From: an uncultured Clostridia bacterium
Lineage (GTDB): Bacteria; Bacillota; Clostridia; Christensenellales; CAG-138
Assembly (NCBI GenBank): GCA_944366945.1
Contig: CALVWJ010000004.1
Location: forward strand, 62,001 to 126,000
Direction: 5' to 3'
DNA: 64,000 nt
Positions 1 to 9,762 of the stretch are shown here, in pieces. A program made the translations under genes and the position numbers. How positions within the stretch are numbered: position 1 is the first letter of the stretch; each line of letters starts with the position of its first letter. The notes below the pieces were generated by a model that was given only the letters and a program-made list of their open reading frames with translations, did no database searches and was not told the origin of the DNA.

Positions 1-34
1 ATAGCTAAATAGAAAGGAAAGGGCGATAAATCGC

Positions 35-754
35 ATGGATTTTGATCTACAAGCCTGGATGCAGGCTTTCATCCGAGTGGTACGAGAAACTTTTGCGGAA
101 CGCGTGCGGTTCATTGGCCTGCAAGGAAGCCATGCACGCGGGGAAGCGCATGCTGAAAGCGATCTGGACGTCGTCGTCATTCTGGATTCCCTTAATGCCG
201 CGGACGTCGCGCGCTACCGTGAAGCAATCGCTCCGCTTCCGCACCGGGCACGCATGTGCGGTTTCCTTTCCGGCGCCGACGTGCTGCGGTGCTGGGATCG
301 AGCCGATCTTTTCCAGTTTTATCATGATACGGAACCATACTTCGGCGCGCTGGAACCGCTGCTGCCGCCCATTGCAGAGGCCGATGTGCGCCGCGCGGTG
401 CATGCAGGGGCGTGCGCACTCTATCACGCCTGTTGCCATAACTTAACGCATGCGCGCAGCCTCCCCACGCTGCACGCGCTGCAGAAAAACCTGCGCTTTG
501 TGCTGCAGGCAAAGCATTTTGCCCAAACAGGAGAATACCTGCGCGGCAAGGCTGCCCTTATGGAGCAGCTCTCTCCTTCTGAAAGCGCATTGCTTATTCC
601 GGCAAAAGAAGACGCATTGGAATCCGTTTCCGGCGCTCTGCTGCAGTTTCTCGGAGAAACCATCCAGCACTATAGCGCGGATGGCGGAACCTGCGCAAAC
701 GAAAGCTGTGAAAATCCTGCGCCTGCAATGGTCGCGCCTTATGCGTCAAAGTGA
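35..754 (+). CDS. Nucleotidyltransferase-domain protein
   Basis: This 239-residue protein has the minimal nucleotidyltransferase signature near its N-terminus: Gly31-Ser32 followed by Ser42-Asp43-Leu44-Asp45 (GS...SDLD), which in this superfamily binds the NTP phosphates and Mg2+. The remaining residues are probably a helical substrate-binding part; I recognise no specific subfamily. Aminoglycoside or small-molecule nucleotidyltransferases and toxin-antitoxin type NTases share this motif, so the substrate is unknown. The start is supported by an AGAAAGGAAAGGG ribosome binding site about 10 nt upstream. It stands alone on the plus strand, ending in a bidirectional terminator shared with the opposing membrane-protein gene. 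No partner HEPN gene follows it, which argues against the MNT/HEPN toxin pair arrangement. Confidence 0.7.
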   Translation: MDFDLQAWMQAFIRVVRETFAERVRFIGLQGSHARGEAHAESDLDVVVILDSLNAADVARYREAIAPLPHRARMCGFLSGADVLRCWDRADLFQFYHDTEPYFGALEPLLPPIAEADVRRAVHAGACALYHACCHNLTHARSLPTLHALQKNLRFVLQAKHFAQTGEYLRGKAALMEQLSPSESALLIPAKEDALESVSGALLQFLGETIQHYSADGGTCANESCENPAPAMVAPYASK

Positions 755-966
755 ATTCTATCGTCTTTGCAGGAAAAATTGTGAAGAAGGCGTTTTTCAC
801 GCGATTTCGGCCGCACATGCGTTTCCCGCTTCAGCAGATTGAACGGGGCTTGCCCGCGCCCCATTGCATACACTCTGGGAGCAGTCTTTCCTCTCGCTCC
901 ATCTGCGTCAGCGCATTGCTTATTTTGCATTGCCGTTGCAAAAAGCAGGTTATCCTTGTTTTCACC

Positions 967-1005
967 AAAAAGTCATCCCATTCAAATGAAAGGGATGACT
1001 TTTTT
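967..1005. terminator. Bidirectional intrinsic terminator
   Basis: A perfect 13-bp inverted repeat (AAAAAGTCATCCC / GGGATGACTTTTT) surrounds a 12-nt loop. Each arm ends in a T run on its own strand, so it can stop transcription from the nucleotidyltransferase gene (plus) and the membrane-protein gene (minus). Confidence 0.85.
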
Positions 1006-1028
1006 CGCCAAACAATCCTCTGCAAGCC

Positions 1029-1388
1029 CTATTTTGCGCCCACCAGATACAGAATCGGCAGCACAAGTGCAACGATGTTGTTCCAGGTAAACTGGAACCC
1101 GTTTAGAATGAAGCTCAGCGCTGCCAAAACAAGCAAAACGGTGCCCAGCGTGCGGCACTGGCTCAGCTTGCCTTGAAGCCCCTTGATTCCAGCAACAAAT
1201 TCCAGGATACCGCCGAGGCATGCAACAAGCACAAGGATTACCGCGAGTATGCCTGCGCCCGGAGCGCCTGCAGCCGCGATCAAACCTCCCCCGATGATCC
1301 CAATGATTGCAAGGATTACAGAAAATACGCCAAAGATAAGGAACAATACGCTGACAATCTTCAGCAGGGTACGGTTGGAACCTTCCAT
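1029..1388 (-). CDS. Small four-helix membrane protein, unknown function
   Basis: A 119-residue very hydrophobic protein with about four predicted membrane segments (residues roughly 8-35, 40-62, 78-97 and 100-118) and Gly/Ala-rich helices. I do not recognise a named family; the composition resembles small DUF-type integral membrane proteins of Firmicutes. The start has a good GAAAGGAGTGG ribosome binding site. It lies just downstream of the V-ATPase operon on the complementary arrangement but is transcribed separately, ending at the shared hairpin at 967-1005. No catalytic motif is visible. Confidence 0.6.
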   Translation of the reverse strand: MEGSNRTLLKIVSVLFLIFGVFSVILAIIGIIGGGLIAAAGAPGAGILAVILVLVACLGGILEFVAGIKGLQGKLSQCRTLGTVLLVLAALSFILNGFQFTWNNIVALVLPILYLVGAK

Positions 1389-1445
1389 CGTAAACCACTC
1401 CTTTCACAGCCCTAGCATGGTTGTTCCTGCTGTTTTTCATGCAAA

Positions 1446-1478
1446 CCGCCATCCGCAGGCATAACCCGTGGATGGCGG
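1446..1478 (-). terminator. Hairpin downstream of the V-ATPase operon
   Basis: A 9-bp perfect stem (CCGCCATCC / GGATGGCGG) with a 15-nt loop lies 22 nt after the ntpD stop. On the minus strand it is followed only by TTTGCATG, so the U-tract is weak; it is the best terminator candidate for the operon. Confidence 0.5.
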
Positions 1479-1499
1479 AACTGTTTTCTTGTGTTGCGC

Positions 1500-2129
1500 T
1501 TATTCTTTTTGCGCAAGCATGTCTTTGGTTTTCATCAACCGGGTCAAATTGCCGCGTTCGTTTTCATCCAGCTTCATCTTGATGGTTCGGATTGCTTCAT
1601 CAAACTGCGGGATCATCACGTATTCAAGCGCGTTCACGCGCCGGCGCGTCTTTTCGATCTCATCTGCCAGGCGGTTGCATGTTTTTTCCACTTCCGCAAG
1701 CTCAATGAGCAGCGGCAACAGCTCCGCAAATGCCTGCACCGCCGCATCAAGCTCTGCGCTCGTGCCCACGATGCCATAAGGGAGCTCCACATTGCCCACC
1801 GATACCAATTCCAGCTTCGGCACGACTACGGAAAGCACATGCTGCGCGGAAACCTTGATCTGCGCAGGGCGCGCAGGATAGCACAGCGCTTCTTCCACCG
1901 CCTCGGCGCGCATGGATGCGCGCGCGAGCACGAACCCCTGCATTGCTGCGGCGAGCTTCTGCTCCACCTCTTCGCGCAGCGCGCGGTTGCGGCGCACATA
2001 CACGATAAAGCGGCGCACCATTTCATCCCGCTTATCCTTCATCAGCTTATGCCCGCGCGCTGCAACCTTCCGCTTTTTCTTGAGGTTGGAAAGCTCCATC
2101 CGCGTCGGCTTTACGTTTAAAGCTGCCAT
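1500..2129 (-). CDS. ntpD: V-type ATPase subunit D
   Basis: Subunit D is the central rotor shaft of the V1/A1 sector, turning inside the A3B3 hexamer. The 209-residue protein has the family's layout: an N-terminal coiled coil opening with the conserved NVKPTR-MELSNLK-type segment (residues about 5-25), a short middle domain, and a long C-terminal coiled coil rich in Glu, Arg and Leu. Length is normal (about 200-215). It is the last gene of the operon, 46 nt after ntpB, and is followed by a hairpin at 1446-1478. Identification is secure from sequence and position. Confidence 0.95.
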   Translation of the reverse strand: MAALNVKPTRMELSNLKKKRKVAARGHKLMKDKRDEMVRRFIVYVRRNRALREEVEQKLAAAMQGFVLARASMRAEAVEEALCYPARPAQIKVSAQHVLSVVVPKLELVSVGNVELPYGIVGTSAELDAAVQAFAELLPLLIELAEVEKTCNRLADEIEKTRRRVNALEYVMIPQFDEAIRTIKMKLDENERGNLTRLMKTKDMLAQKE

Positions 2130-2175
2130 TGTTCCTCCAATTCCGCCGCCTTATGCGGCATGGGGTCCTATGAGG

Positions 2176-3561
2176 TCACGCCTGCTCATCCGTTTTGGGC
2201 AGATACTTATCAAGGTATTCATCGCGGATACGCCTCAGCTCTGCGCGCGGCAGGATGGAAAGCAGCTTCCAACCGATCTCCAGCGTCTCTTCGATGGGGC
2301 GGTTCGTGTAATAGCCTTGGGAGACATATTCCGCTTCAAACGCATCCGCAAATTTGGCATAAAGCTTATCGGTATCCGAAAGCGCCGCATCGCCCAAGAT
2401 GACGGCAAGTTCCTTTGCATCCTTACCGCGGGAATATGCAGCAAAAAGCTGGTTCATCGTGTCCGCATGGTCCTCGCGCGTCTTGCCGCGGCCAATGCCC
2501 TTATCCTTCAAACGGGAAAGGGACGGCAGAACGTTGATCGGCGGCGTGATGCCCTTGCGGTGCAGTTCACGCGAAAGGATGATCTGGCCCTCGGTGATGT
2601 AACCCGTTAAGTCCGGGATCGGGTGGGTGATGTCATCCTCGGGCATGGAAAGGATCGGGATCATCGTAATGGAGCCGCTATTATCCCGGATACGGCCCGC
2701 GCGTTCATACATGGTCGCAAGGTCCGTATAAAGGTAGCCAGGGTAGCCGCGGCGGCCGGGGACTTCTTTGCGCGCCGCCGAAACCTCGCGCAGCGCTTCC
2801 GCATAGTTGGTGATGTCCGTGATGATAACAAGCACGTGCATGCCCAGGTCATATGCAAGGTATTCCGCCGCCGTAATGGCCATGCGCGGCGTTGCAATGC
2901 GCTCGATTGCAGGGTCGTTCGCCAGGTTTACGAACGTGACCGTGCGGTCGATGGCGCCTGTTGCGCGGAAGTCGTTGATGAAGAAGTCCGCTTCTTCAAA
3001 CGTAATGCCCACTGCAGCGAACACAACCGCGAAGCTCTCATCCGTGCCGCGCACGCGCGCCTGGCGCGCAATCTGAGCAGCAAGCTGGGCATGCGGCAGG
3101 CCCGAGCCGGAGAACACCGGCAGCTTCTGCCCGCGCACCAGCGTATTCAGACCGTCGATAGCGGAAATGCCCGTCTGAATGAATTCGGAGGGGTAATCGC
3201 GCGCGGCGGGGTTCATCGGGTTGCCGTTGATATCCAGCCGCTTTTCCGGGATGAGCGCGGGGCCGTCATCCTTCGGGCGACCCATGCCGTCGAACACGCG
3301 GCCAAGCATATCCGGCGCCACCGCGAGCTCGATGGAACGGCCGAGGAAGCGCGCCCGGGCATCGGAAATTTTCAAACCTTGGGAGCCTTCGAAAAGCTGC
3401 AGGAGCGCCCGGTCTCCGTTCACTTCCAGCACGCGCCCATGGCGGATCTCACCGTTTTTCTGCTCGATCTCGACCAGCTCGTCATATTTTACGCCTTCAA
3501 CGTGGTCTACCATCATGAGCGGCCCGGCCACTTCTTGAATCGTGCGATATTCCTTACGCAT
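2176..3561 (-). CDS. ntpB: V-type ATPase non-catalytic subunit B
   Basis: Subunit B alternates with subunit A in the A3B3 head and contributes to the nucleotide sites without being catalytic. At 461 residues it has the normal length. The P-loop position reads GSGLPHAQL, the degenerate form that marks B subunits, and the conserved stretches [17 protein letters not shown] and [18 protein letters not shown] are present. Its first codons overlap the end of ntpA by 8 bp, indicating translational coupling. The 46-nt gap to ntpD carries that gene's ribosome binding site. Confidence 0.97.
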   Translation of the reverse strand: MRKEYRTIQEVAGPLMMVDHVEGVKYDELVEIEQKNGEIRHGRVLEVNGDRALLQLFEGSQGLKISDARARFLGRSIELAVAPDMLGRVFDGMGRPKDDGPALIPEKRLDINGNPMNPAARDYPSEFIQTGISAIDGLNTLVRGQKLPVFSGSGLPHAQLAAQIARQARVRGTDESFAVVFAAVGITFEEADFFINDFRATGAIDRTVTFVNLANDPAIERIATPRMAITAAEYLAYDLGMHVLVIITDITNYAEALREVSAARKEVPGRRGYPGYLYTDLATMYERAGRIRDNSGSITMIPILSMPEDDITHPIPDLTGYITEGQIILSRELHRKGITPPINVLPSLSRLKDKGIGRGKTREDHADTMNQLFAAYSRGKDAKELAVILGDAALSDTDKLYAKFADAFEAEYVSQGYYTNRPIEETLEIGWKLLSILPRAELRRIRDEYLDKYLPKTDEQA

Positions 3562-5329
3562 CCTCGTTCCCTCCTTCGGTCAGCGCGCGAACCTCTTCAT
3601 TCAGCTCGTCCAAAGCAGCTGCATAGCGCGCTTCGCATTCGGCTTCCGCCACATACTTGAAGCGGCCGATCGCCTCGCGCACGGGGAGCGCCGCAAGCTT
3701 TGCAAACGAAGCGTCCGCATTGAGCGCCTCAACGCCCTTGTTGTAGTAAGTAAGGATCAGCTTGAGCAGCATGTGCTGCTTTTTGGGGGAAGTATAGGTA
3801 TCCACCTCGTGGAACGCGTTCTGGTGGAGGTAGTCCTCGCGGATGGAACGCGCAGCCTCAAGCGTGAGCCTGTCGCGGAAGGACAGGGCATCGATACCGA
3901 CGAGGCGGACGATTTCTTCAAGCTCACTTTCCTCTTGCAGGATGTTCATGGTTTCCTGCACCATGGCAGCCCAGTCCTCACTCACGTTCCCGTTGAACCA
4001 GCCTTCGAGGCGATCAAGATACAGCGAATAACTTTGCAGCCAATCGATTGCGGGGAAATGGCGCGCATAGGCAAGCTTGCTGGAGAGTCCCCAGAATACC
4101 TTTACCGTGCGCAGTGTAGCCTGCGAAACAGGCTCTGAAATATCGCCGCCCGGAGGGGAAACCGCGCCAATTGCCGTAATCGCGCCGGTACGGTCTTCTG
4201 AGCCGAGCGCCACGACAACGCCTGCGCGCTCATAGAATTCCGCAAGGCGGCTGCCCAGATAAGCAGGATAACCTTCTTCGCCCGGCATTTCCTCAAGGCG
4301 GCCGGACATTTCGCGCAGCGCCTCGGCCCAGCGGGAAGTGGAGTCCGCCATGATGGCTACCTTATATCCCATATCGCGGAAATATTCCGCAATGGTGATG
4401 CCTGTGTAAATGGAAGCTTCGCGCGCCGCAACGGGCATGTCGGAGGTATTTGCGATGAGCACGGTGCGCTTCATCAGCGAAAGGCCCGTGCGCGGGTCCT
4501 TGAGTTCCGGGAACTCCATCAGCACGTCCGTCATCTCGTTTCCGCGCTCGCCGCAGCCAACATAAACGATGATATCCGCATCCGCCCATTTTGCGAGCTG
4601 GTGCTGCACCACCGTTTTACCGCTGCCGAACGGGCCGGGTACCGCTGCTACGCCGCCTTTTGCTACGGGGAACAGCGTATCGATCACGCGCTGGCCTGTG
4701 ATCATGGGTTCCGTGGGCGCGAGCTTCTGCTTATAGGGCCGGCCGCGGCGGACAGGCCATTTCTGAAGCATCGGCACTTCCACCTCGCCGTTTTCCCCCG
4801 CAATGCGGGCAATGGGCGTTACGATGTTCGCTTCACCCTCAAAGATCCAGGTAAGCTTGCCGGCAACGCCATAGGGAACCATCACGCGGTGTTCCACGGC
4901 CTCCGTTTCCTGCACCGTGCCGAGGATGTCGCCTGCAACGACCTCGTCCCCCACTTTGGCCACGGCTTTAAAAGCCCAAAGCTTTTCATGATCCAGCGCA
5001 TCCACCACGATGCCGCGGGTGATGCGGTCACCCGCTTGCTTGCGGATGATATTCAAGGGGCGCTGAATGCCGTCATAAATGGATTCGATGAGCCCCGGCG
5101 CAAGCTCCACAGAAAGCGGCGCTCCCGTGGATTCCACAGGCTCGCCGGGGCCGATGCCGCCGGTCTCTTCATAGACCTGGATAGATGCGCGATCGCCGCG
5201 CAGCTCGATGACTTCGCCGATGAGCTTCTTTTCCGAAACGCGCACCACGTCGTACATCTGCACGTCCGCCATGCCGTTTGCAACGATCAAGGGGCCGGAC
5301 ACCTTAACGATCGTACCTTTCTCTGCCAT
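3554..5329 (-). CDS. ntpA: V-type ATPase catalytic subunit A
   Basis: This is the ATP-hydrolysing (or synthesising) subunit. The frame stays open for 54 codons upstream, but the ATG at 5329 is chosen because GGAGGAG stands just before it and the product then begins [14 protein letters not shown], as in the family; this gives 591 residues, the usual size. Walker A is [10 protein letters not shown], followed by the A-subunit-specific non-homologous bulge region earlier in the chain and the conserved [19 protein letters not shown] segment. One base separates it from the ntpG stop, and it overlaps ntpB by 8 bp. Confidence 0.97.
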   Translation of the reverse strand: MAEKGTIVKVSGPLIVANGMADVQMYDVVRVSEKKLIGEVIELRGDRASIQVYEETGGIGPGEPVESTGAPLSVELAPGLIESIYDGIQRPLNIIRKQAGDRITRGIVVDALDHEKLWAFKAVAKVGDEVVAGDILGTVQETEAVEHRVMVPYGVAGKLTWIFEGEANIVTPIARIAGENGEVEVPMLQKWPVRRGRPYKQKLAPTEPMITGQRVIDTLFPVAKGGVAAVPGPFGSGKTVVQHQLAKWADADIIVYVGCGERGNEMTDVLMEFPELKDPRTGLSLMKRTVLIANTSDMPVAAREASIYTGITIAEYFRDMGYKVAIMADSTSRWAEALREMSGRLEEMPGEEGYPAYLGSRLAEFYERAGVVVALGSEDRTGAITAIGAVSPPGGDISEPVSQATLRTVKVFWGLSSKLAYARHFPAIDWLQSYSLYLDRLEGWFNGNVSEDWAAMVQETMNILQEESELEEIVRLVGIDALSFRDRLTLEAARSIREDYLHQNAFHEVDTYTSPKKQHMLLKLILTYYNKGVEALNADASFAKLAALPVREAIGRFKYVAEAECEARYAAALDELNEEVRALTEGGNEDA

Positions 5330-5330
5330 A

Positions 5331-5663
5331 TTACTCCTCCGAAAATAGAATGTCCGCGCCGATCGCCTTCTCGACATTGGACTTGATCTGTGCCATCGCA
5401 ACGCCCGAACTGCCCTTAGAGTCCGGAATCGGGATGATGGCCGGGAACGATTCATAACGGTATTTGGAAACCGCTTCGCCGCAAGCGGCATAAAGCGGCT
5501 CTGTGAGGAAGATCACCTTGCAGCCTTCCCGCGCCAGCCGATGGATGAGCTTGGAAGCCTTCTCCGCATCCGTTTCATCAAACACAGCAAGCCCCGCAGC
5601 CTTTGCGAGGAGCACGCTGTCGCGGTCGCCGATCATGGCGATCTCAGCTTGGTTATTCGCCAT
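5331..5663 (-). CDS. ntpG: V-type ATPase subunit F
   Basis: Subunit F binds the D shaft in the central stalk. The 110-residue product begins [20 protein letters not shown], the typical Rossmann-like opening with the IGDxD motif, and contains the conserved strand [12 protein letters not shown] and the [12 protein letters not shown] loop. Length (about 100-115) fits. Its start overlaps the end of ntpC by 11 bp and its stop is one base before the ntpA start, so the three are tightly coupled. Naming follows Enterococcus, where this subunit is NtpG. Confidence 0.93.
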   Translation of the reverse strand: MANNQAEIAMIGDRDSVLLAKAAGLAVFDETDAEKASKLIHRLAREGCKVIFLTEPLYAACGEAVSKYRYESFPAIIPIPDSKGSSGVAMAQIKSNVEKAIGADILFSEE

Positions 5664-6639
5664 AAAGCACGCGCATCCTTTCTGTTATGATGGACTCGGG
5701 CAGGCCGTTGCGCTTTGCCGTCATGATGAGGCGCACGCAGCGCGCTTCCTGCTCGCGGGCAAGAAGGTAGCCCACAATGGGTGCCACGGTGTCTTGATCG
5801 TATCTGCCGCGTTCTGCAAGGCGGATGAGATAATTGTCCCGCGCGCGTTCCACTGCCTGCGGCCCACTCTGCTGCGCCAGCTCTATCGCCTTGCGCAGCG
5901 CTTCGCCAGCGGGCCCCTGCTCCAAAGCTTTGCCGCGCTGTTCGCCCGGCAGGCCTGCCGCTGCAAGAAACGCTTCCTGCGGGATGTTCCCTGCGGGCAT
6001 GAGCGCCGTCGCAAGCCGCTCCTGCGATGCACCCATAGCATCGAGCCTCAAAAGTGCAAGGGCGTTTTCAAAATCAGCCTTTGCCTTGAAATACTCACGC
6101 GCAAACGCGCTCTTGCTCGCATAGCCCATGCGGAAATACGCGCCGTCAAGCGCCGCGCTCACGCGCACCGGGTCTGCTGCTTCATGGGAAAACGCTTCAT
6201 CAAGCCCCTTGAGCGCCTCTGCAATCGGAGCCGGGAGCGCTTCATAGTCTGCCTCGCGCACCATGCGCGCAAGCGCCGCCGGTTCAAATGCGCCGCCCTG
6301 CATCAATGCTGGGCCGGCATCGCCGCCGCCCAAAAGGCGCAGCTTATAAAGCGCCTTTAGGTTGTGCACGTCCGCCTGCATCAAGAAGAGCTCCGTCAGC
6401 GCGGGATCCGGGGATACTTCCCGCACCAGCGCATAGGTCCGTGCGAGCTCGGCCGCAATGAGCGTCTCAACATCCACAGCGCCATCGCCTGCAGCGCCGC
6501 CATAGCCTGTGCCTGTAAGCACCTGCATCGCTTCCTCCGCAGTGCCCGCGATCATCCGCGCCATGCGTTCGCGCCCAATGAGCCCCGTCTCGTGGCAACG
6601 GATCCGCGATACGGCATAGAGTGCGTTATCTTGTGCCAT
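5653..6639 (-). CDS. ntpC: V-type ATPase subunit C
   Basis: Subunit C (AC39/d family) is the funnel-shaped adaptor connecting the central stalk to the K-ring. The 328-residue product is helical throughout and shows the family's three-lobed pattern of helical bundles, with a conserved DNALYAVSRIRCHETGLIGRE-like N-terminus and the LMQADVHNLKALYKLRLLGG segment around residue 90. The gene lies 25 nt after ntpE and overlaps ntpG at its end. C subunits diverge strongly, but the position in the operon makes the assignment firm. Confidence 0.92.
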   Translation of the reverse strand: MAQDNALYAVSRIRCHETGLIGRERMARMIAGTAEEAMQVLTGTGYGGAAGDGAVDVETLIAAELARTYALVREVSPDPALTELFLMQADVHNLKALYKLRLLGGGDAGPALMQGGAFEPAALARMVREADYEALPAPIAEALKGLDEAFSHEAADPVRVSAALDGAYFRMGYASKSAFAREYFKAKADFENALALLRLDAMGASQERLATALMPAGNIPQEAFLAAAGLPGEQRGKALEQGPAGEALRKAIELAQQSGPQAVERARDNYLIRLAERGRYDQDTVAPIVGYLLAREQEARCVRLIMTAKRNGLPESIITERMRVLYGE

Positions 6640-6664
6640 GTTTCACCCTTACTTTCCGGGCGAA

Positions 6665-7267
6665 TCAGCCGAACAGCCGCTTCGCCACGCCGCCTTCGAG
6701 CCGGTCGCGCGCATCGCGCAGCATCGCCTCAAAGGAACAATCCTTTTCATACCCACGGCTCACAAGCGTGAATCCGCCCTTAATGGAAGCATCCACGGCG
6801 CCAAGGGTGAGCGCAGCGCGGCCGGTTTCTGCCAGCTTCGCATTCGCCTTTTGCAAAACCTCAGCCATGCACGCTTCATCCGCTTTTGCGGGGCAGAGCG
6901 TCTCGCCGCCATCCGCCTCTTCTGCGATTAGGGAAAACAGCAGCGCCGCACGCGCTTCACCCTGCATGGTACAAAGCTCCTTAAGCGCGGCTTCAAACGC
7001 TTCATCCAGCACCGCGCGGCGGGCAGCAAGCGCCTGTTTGCGCGCCTCCAGCTGCGCAGCTGTTTCAGCATGCTCGATGGCCTCCGCATGCGCTGCTTTC
7101 GCGCGCGCTTCGGTTTCAGCAGCGAGCGCTGCGGCTTCCTGCTCTGCACGTGCACGGATCTCTTCCGCCTGTGCGCAGGCCTGCGCTTCGATTTTCGCGG
7201 CCTCGCCGCGCGCATCGTCTAAAATGCGCGCCAGCAGCTTATCCGCGTTGTTGATCCCGTTTGCCAT
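6665..7267 (-). CDS. ntpE: V-type ATPase subunit E
   Basis: Subunit E forms the peripheral stalk together with the small NtpF-type subunit. The 200-residue protein is Ala/Glu-rich with a long amphipathic coiled coil (residues about 10-95) and a more globular C-terminal domain that contains a GGFTLVSRGYEKDCSFEAML segment, typical of vATP-synt_E. It sits 15 nt after ntpK and 25 nt before ntpC. The coding bias is strongly G+C at third positions, like its neighbours, which creates long antisense frames that are not genes. Confidence 0.92.
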   Translation of the reverse strand: MANGINNADKLLARILDDARGEAAKIEAQACAQAEEIRARAEQEAAALAAETEARAKAAHAEAIEHAETAAQLEARKQALAARRAVLDEAFEAALKELCTMQGEARAALLFSLIAEEADGGETLCPAKADEACMAEVLQKANAKLAETGRAALTLGAVDASIKGGFTLVSRGYEKDCSFEAMLRDARDRLEGGVAKRLFG

Positions 7268-7282
7268 CCGCTGCCTCCTGCA

Positions 7283-7792
7283 TTATGCAAACAGCACGAG
7301 GAACACGGAGATGATGAGCGAAAGCAGAGCGTACGTTTCTACCATGAGGGTGAACATCATCGCGTTACCAAAGCCATCCGGGCGCTTAGCCAGCATGTGG
7401 ATGCCGCTGACCGCAACCTTTGCCTGGTGCAGTGCAGAAAGAAGGCCGCCAAACGCGACAGGCAGGCTCGCCGTAAAATAAGAGAGGCCCTTCTCAAGCG
7501 TGAGCGCGGAAGTGTCGCCGCCGAGCACGCCGGAGAAGATGAGAATGAGGATCGCAACCGCGAAACCATAGATGCCCTGGGAGCCCGGGAGCAGCTGGAG
7601 GACCATGCAGTTACCGAAACGGTCGGGCTGCTCTGCAACAACGCCTGCAGCTGCCTGGCCGGCTTTTCCTACGCCGATGGCGGAGCCGATCCCTGCGAGG
7701 ACCGCGGAAAACACGACGCCCAGCATAGTGAAGATGATGCCCCAGTCGTTCGGGGTAAGGGATGCGAAGATGCTCTGAGATTCGGTTGGCAT
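7283..7792 (-). CDS. ntpK: V-type ATPase membrane ring subunit K
   Basis: Subunit K is the 16-kDa four-helix proteolipid that forms the rotating ion ring. The 169-residue protein is a tandem two-hairpin duplication. The residues that bind Na+ in Enterococcus hirae NtpK (Leu61, Thr64, Gln65, Gln110, Glu139) correspond here to Leu68, Ser71, Gln72, Gln123 and Glu152 (motifs LPGSQG, LHQAKV and MVETYA). Four of five are identical and Thr is replaced by Ser, so sodium coupling is likely. Only one Glu carrier is present per duplicated unit, as in E. hirae. The gene follows an intercistronic hairpin at the ntpI stop, plausibly helping the higher expression this subunit needs. Confidence 0.95.
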   Translation of the reverse strand: MPTESQSIFASLTPNDWGIIFTMLGVVFSAVLAGIGSAIGVGKAGQAAAGVVAEQPDRFGNCMVLQLLPGSQGIYGFAVAILILIFSGVLGGDTSALTLEKGLSYFTASLPVAFGGLLSALHQAKVAVSGIHMLAKRPDGFGNAMMFTLMVETYALLSLIISVFLVLFA

Positions 7793-7842
7793 TTGAAAAT
7801 TCCTCCTGAGTTTAATCGTAAAAGGTTTTGTTTATTGTGCAG

Positions 7843-7859
7843 GATCCGTGCAGCGGATC
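7843..7859 (-). promoter_or_regulatory. Intercistronic hairpin between ntpI and ntpK
   Basis: A perfect 6-bp stem (GATCCG / CGGATC) with a 5-nt loop coincides with the ntpI stop codon, followed by a 50-nt spacer to ntpK. It could act as an mRNA 3'-end stabiliser or translation insulator before the high-copy ring subunit. There is no T run, so it is not a terminator. Confidence 0.4.
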
Positions 7860-9762
7860 ACTTGTCACGCAGGATAACGTTGCGCGTGTTAAAGCGAAGT
7901 GGGTTGAACGCCCTGCCGTCCGCCTCGTAGAATTTTCCAAAAAACTCGATGAACTGGAGCCTTGCGCAATGCGCATAAGCACCAAGCGTATTGATGAACA
8001 GGCTGAACACATGGAGCACGAGCAACACCGCACCTGCAAGGATGCAGCCAAGGATGATTCCAACGACGCCGAGGCCGCCGAATGCATCATACACCATGCC
8101 GCCGATCAAGTTGAATACCATGCCCATTGCGCCGGAAACAAGGCCGAGCGCAAAGATACGCACGTAAGACAGAATATCCGAAAAGTACCCCGTGATGTTA
8201 TAGAGCGCCCCCAGGCCGGAGCCAAGGCGCATGAACGGGTTTTTCTTAGATCGGCCAGAGAACAGCAGCAGCATGCCGCCGCCGAGGATCACGAGCACCA
8301 ACGCTATGGTTTTCAGCTGCGGCAGCGCAAAAATCAAGATGAGCCCTGTAAGCAGCAGAATCCATGAAAGCTGATCAAAAATTGCGCTTTGCGGATCCCC
8401 ATCTCTAAAGCACATATACATTTTCACGATGATGCCAGCGAATATATGGATTAAGCCAAGCCCGCAGCTTAAAAGCATCATGGGCATAACGTCCACCATG
8501 GGGTCAAACAGCAGCGGGAAAATGTCCGTATGGAACATGTCGTTCCAGTTCACGCCAAAGAATGTGCCGATAAATGGGCCGCAGATAAGAGCAGAAAGTC
8601 CCCCAAAGGTGATCACGCGCGCCAGTTTCGCCATGCCGCCCTGTGGCTTCATGAACTTGGAGAACAAAAGTCCACCGATCAGAAGCGCGAGGCCATACCC
8701 GGAATCGGAAAGCATCATGCCGAAAAACAGGAAATAGAAAGGCGCCATCACGGCCGTTGCATCAATTCCCCGATAGGACGGATAGGCATACATGGTAACG
8801 ATGGATTCAAATGGTTCCACCAGCTTCTTATTTTTCATTGCAGAAGGGGGCGTTTCGTCTTCAAGCGGCTCGCGCGTCTCAAAGCTGAACACCTCAGCCG
8901 CAGATGCAACCGCCTGCTGCGCCTTTTCTTCTTCATCCACGCGCACCCATCCTTCCAGGATAAAAGCTGCGTTGGTGTTTTCTACTGCAGCCATGGAGAG
9001 AGAACGATCGTGCTCAATGGTCGCGGCATCGAGGCCTTCCAGCAGCAGCGTGCGCTGTTTTGCAACCTCTTCAAGCGCTGCAACAGTTTCCGCTTCTTTT
9101 GTGCGCAGCGAAGCGATCTCCCCTTCGCAGGCACGGATGTTCTCCTGCGGTGTGCCCTTGAGCGCCGGGAATGCAAACTCTGTAAACCCAGCCTCATTGA
9201 GCGCGTGCTGCATTTCCTCCAATTCCGTCGCAGCGCAGGCTATAAGCGCCGCCGTTTCCCGCGCTCCGGCGAACGCTTCCACGGCAAATCCTGCCTCTTC
9301 AACCTGCTCTACTCCCCCAAGCGGAAGGAACCCAACAGCAAAACGAACAGAACGCGTAGCATGGATGTCCTCAATGCGCGCGCACAGCCTCTCCCAGGGC
9401 AGCAATGTTTGGATTAAGTTTTCCTTTTTATCGATCTCTGCACGCACGGCAACAAGTTCCTGATCCAATTGTTCCGTGCGTTCCAGAAGGCGTTCCGATT
9501 CGGGCACAGATGCGAACAGCTCTTCCGGGCTGATTTCGGGTTTGGGCCCCATGGGCGGCTTTTCGCCATAGCGTTTGAGCAACTGTGCAGCGCTTTCAAG
9601 CCGCTGCACGCGCATGAGGAGTTGCTCATCGCCCGCTTTTTCTTCGGAAACGTCTGCGCGTGAAATCACCTCGACTGCCCCGGCACGTTGAAGCGCCTGC
9701 AGGATCGACTCCTCGTCCGCCTTGAGCGCGACAAGGGTCAGCCGTTTCATTGGTACGATCAT
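7858..9762 (-). CDS. ntpI: V-type ATPase stator membrane subunit I (a subunit)
   Basis: Subunit I carries the two ion half-channels facing the K-ring. The ATG at 9762 is chosen because it overlaps the ntpF stop in an ATGA junction, has a GCGAGGT ribosome binding site, and gives the usual N-terminus MIVPMKRLTLVALK; the product has 634 residues. The first half (to about residue 320) is the cytoplasmic stalk-binding domain with coiled coils, and the second half holds about seven to eight membrane helices. The essential channel arginine is in the conserved segment SYVRIFALGL. Confidence 0.95.
   Translation of the reverse strand: MIVPMKRLTLVALKADEESILQALQRAGAVEVISRADVSEEKAGDEQLLMRVQRLESAAQLLKRYGEKPPMGPKPEISPEELFASVPESERLLERTEQLDQELVAVRAEIDKKENLIQTLLPWERLCARIEDIHATRSVRFAVGFLPLGGVEQVEEAGFAVEAFAGARETAALIACAATELEEMQHALNEAGFTEFAFPALKGTPQENIRACEGEIASLRTKEAETVAALEEVAKQRTLLLEGLDAATIEHDRSLSMAAVENTNAAFILEGWVRVDEEEKAQQAVASAAEVFSFETREPLEDETPPSAMKNKKLVEPFESIVTMYAYPSYRGIDATAVMAPFYFLFFGMMLSDSGYGLALLIGGLLFSKFMKPQGGMAKLARVITFGGLSALICGPFIGTFFGVNWNDMFHTDIFPLLFDPMVDVMPMMLLSCGLGLIHIFAGIIVKMYMCFRDGDPQSAIFDQLSWILLLTGLILIFALPQLKTIALVLVILGGGMLLLFSGRSKKNPFMRLGSGLGALYNITGYFSDILSYVRIFALGLVSGAMGMVFNLIGGMVYDAFGGLGVVGIILGCILAGAVLLVLHVFSLFINTLGAYAHCARLQFIEFFGKFYEADGRAFNPLRFNTRNVILRDK

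Noticed and set aside
2623..3660. 345-codon open frame on the plus strand inside ntpB
   Set aside because: It is an antisense shadow of ntpB produced by strong G/C third-codon bias; it has no ribosome binding site and an Arg/His-rich composition.
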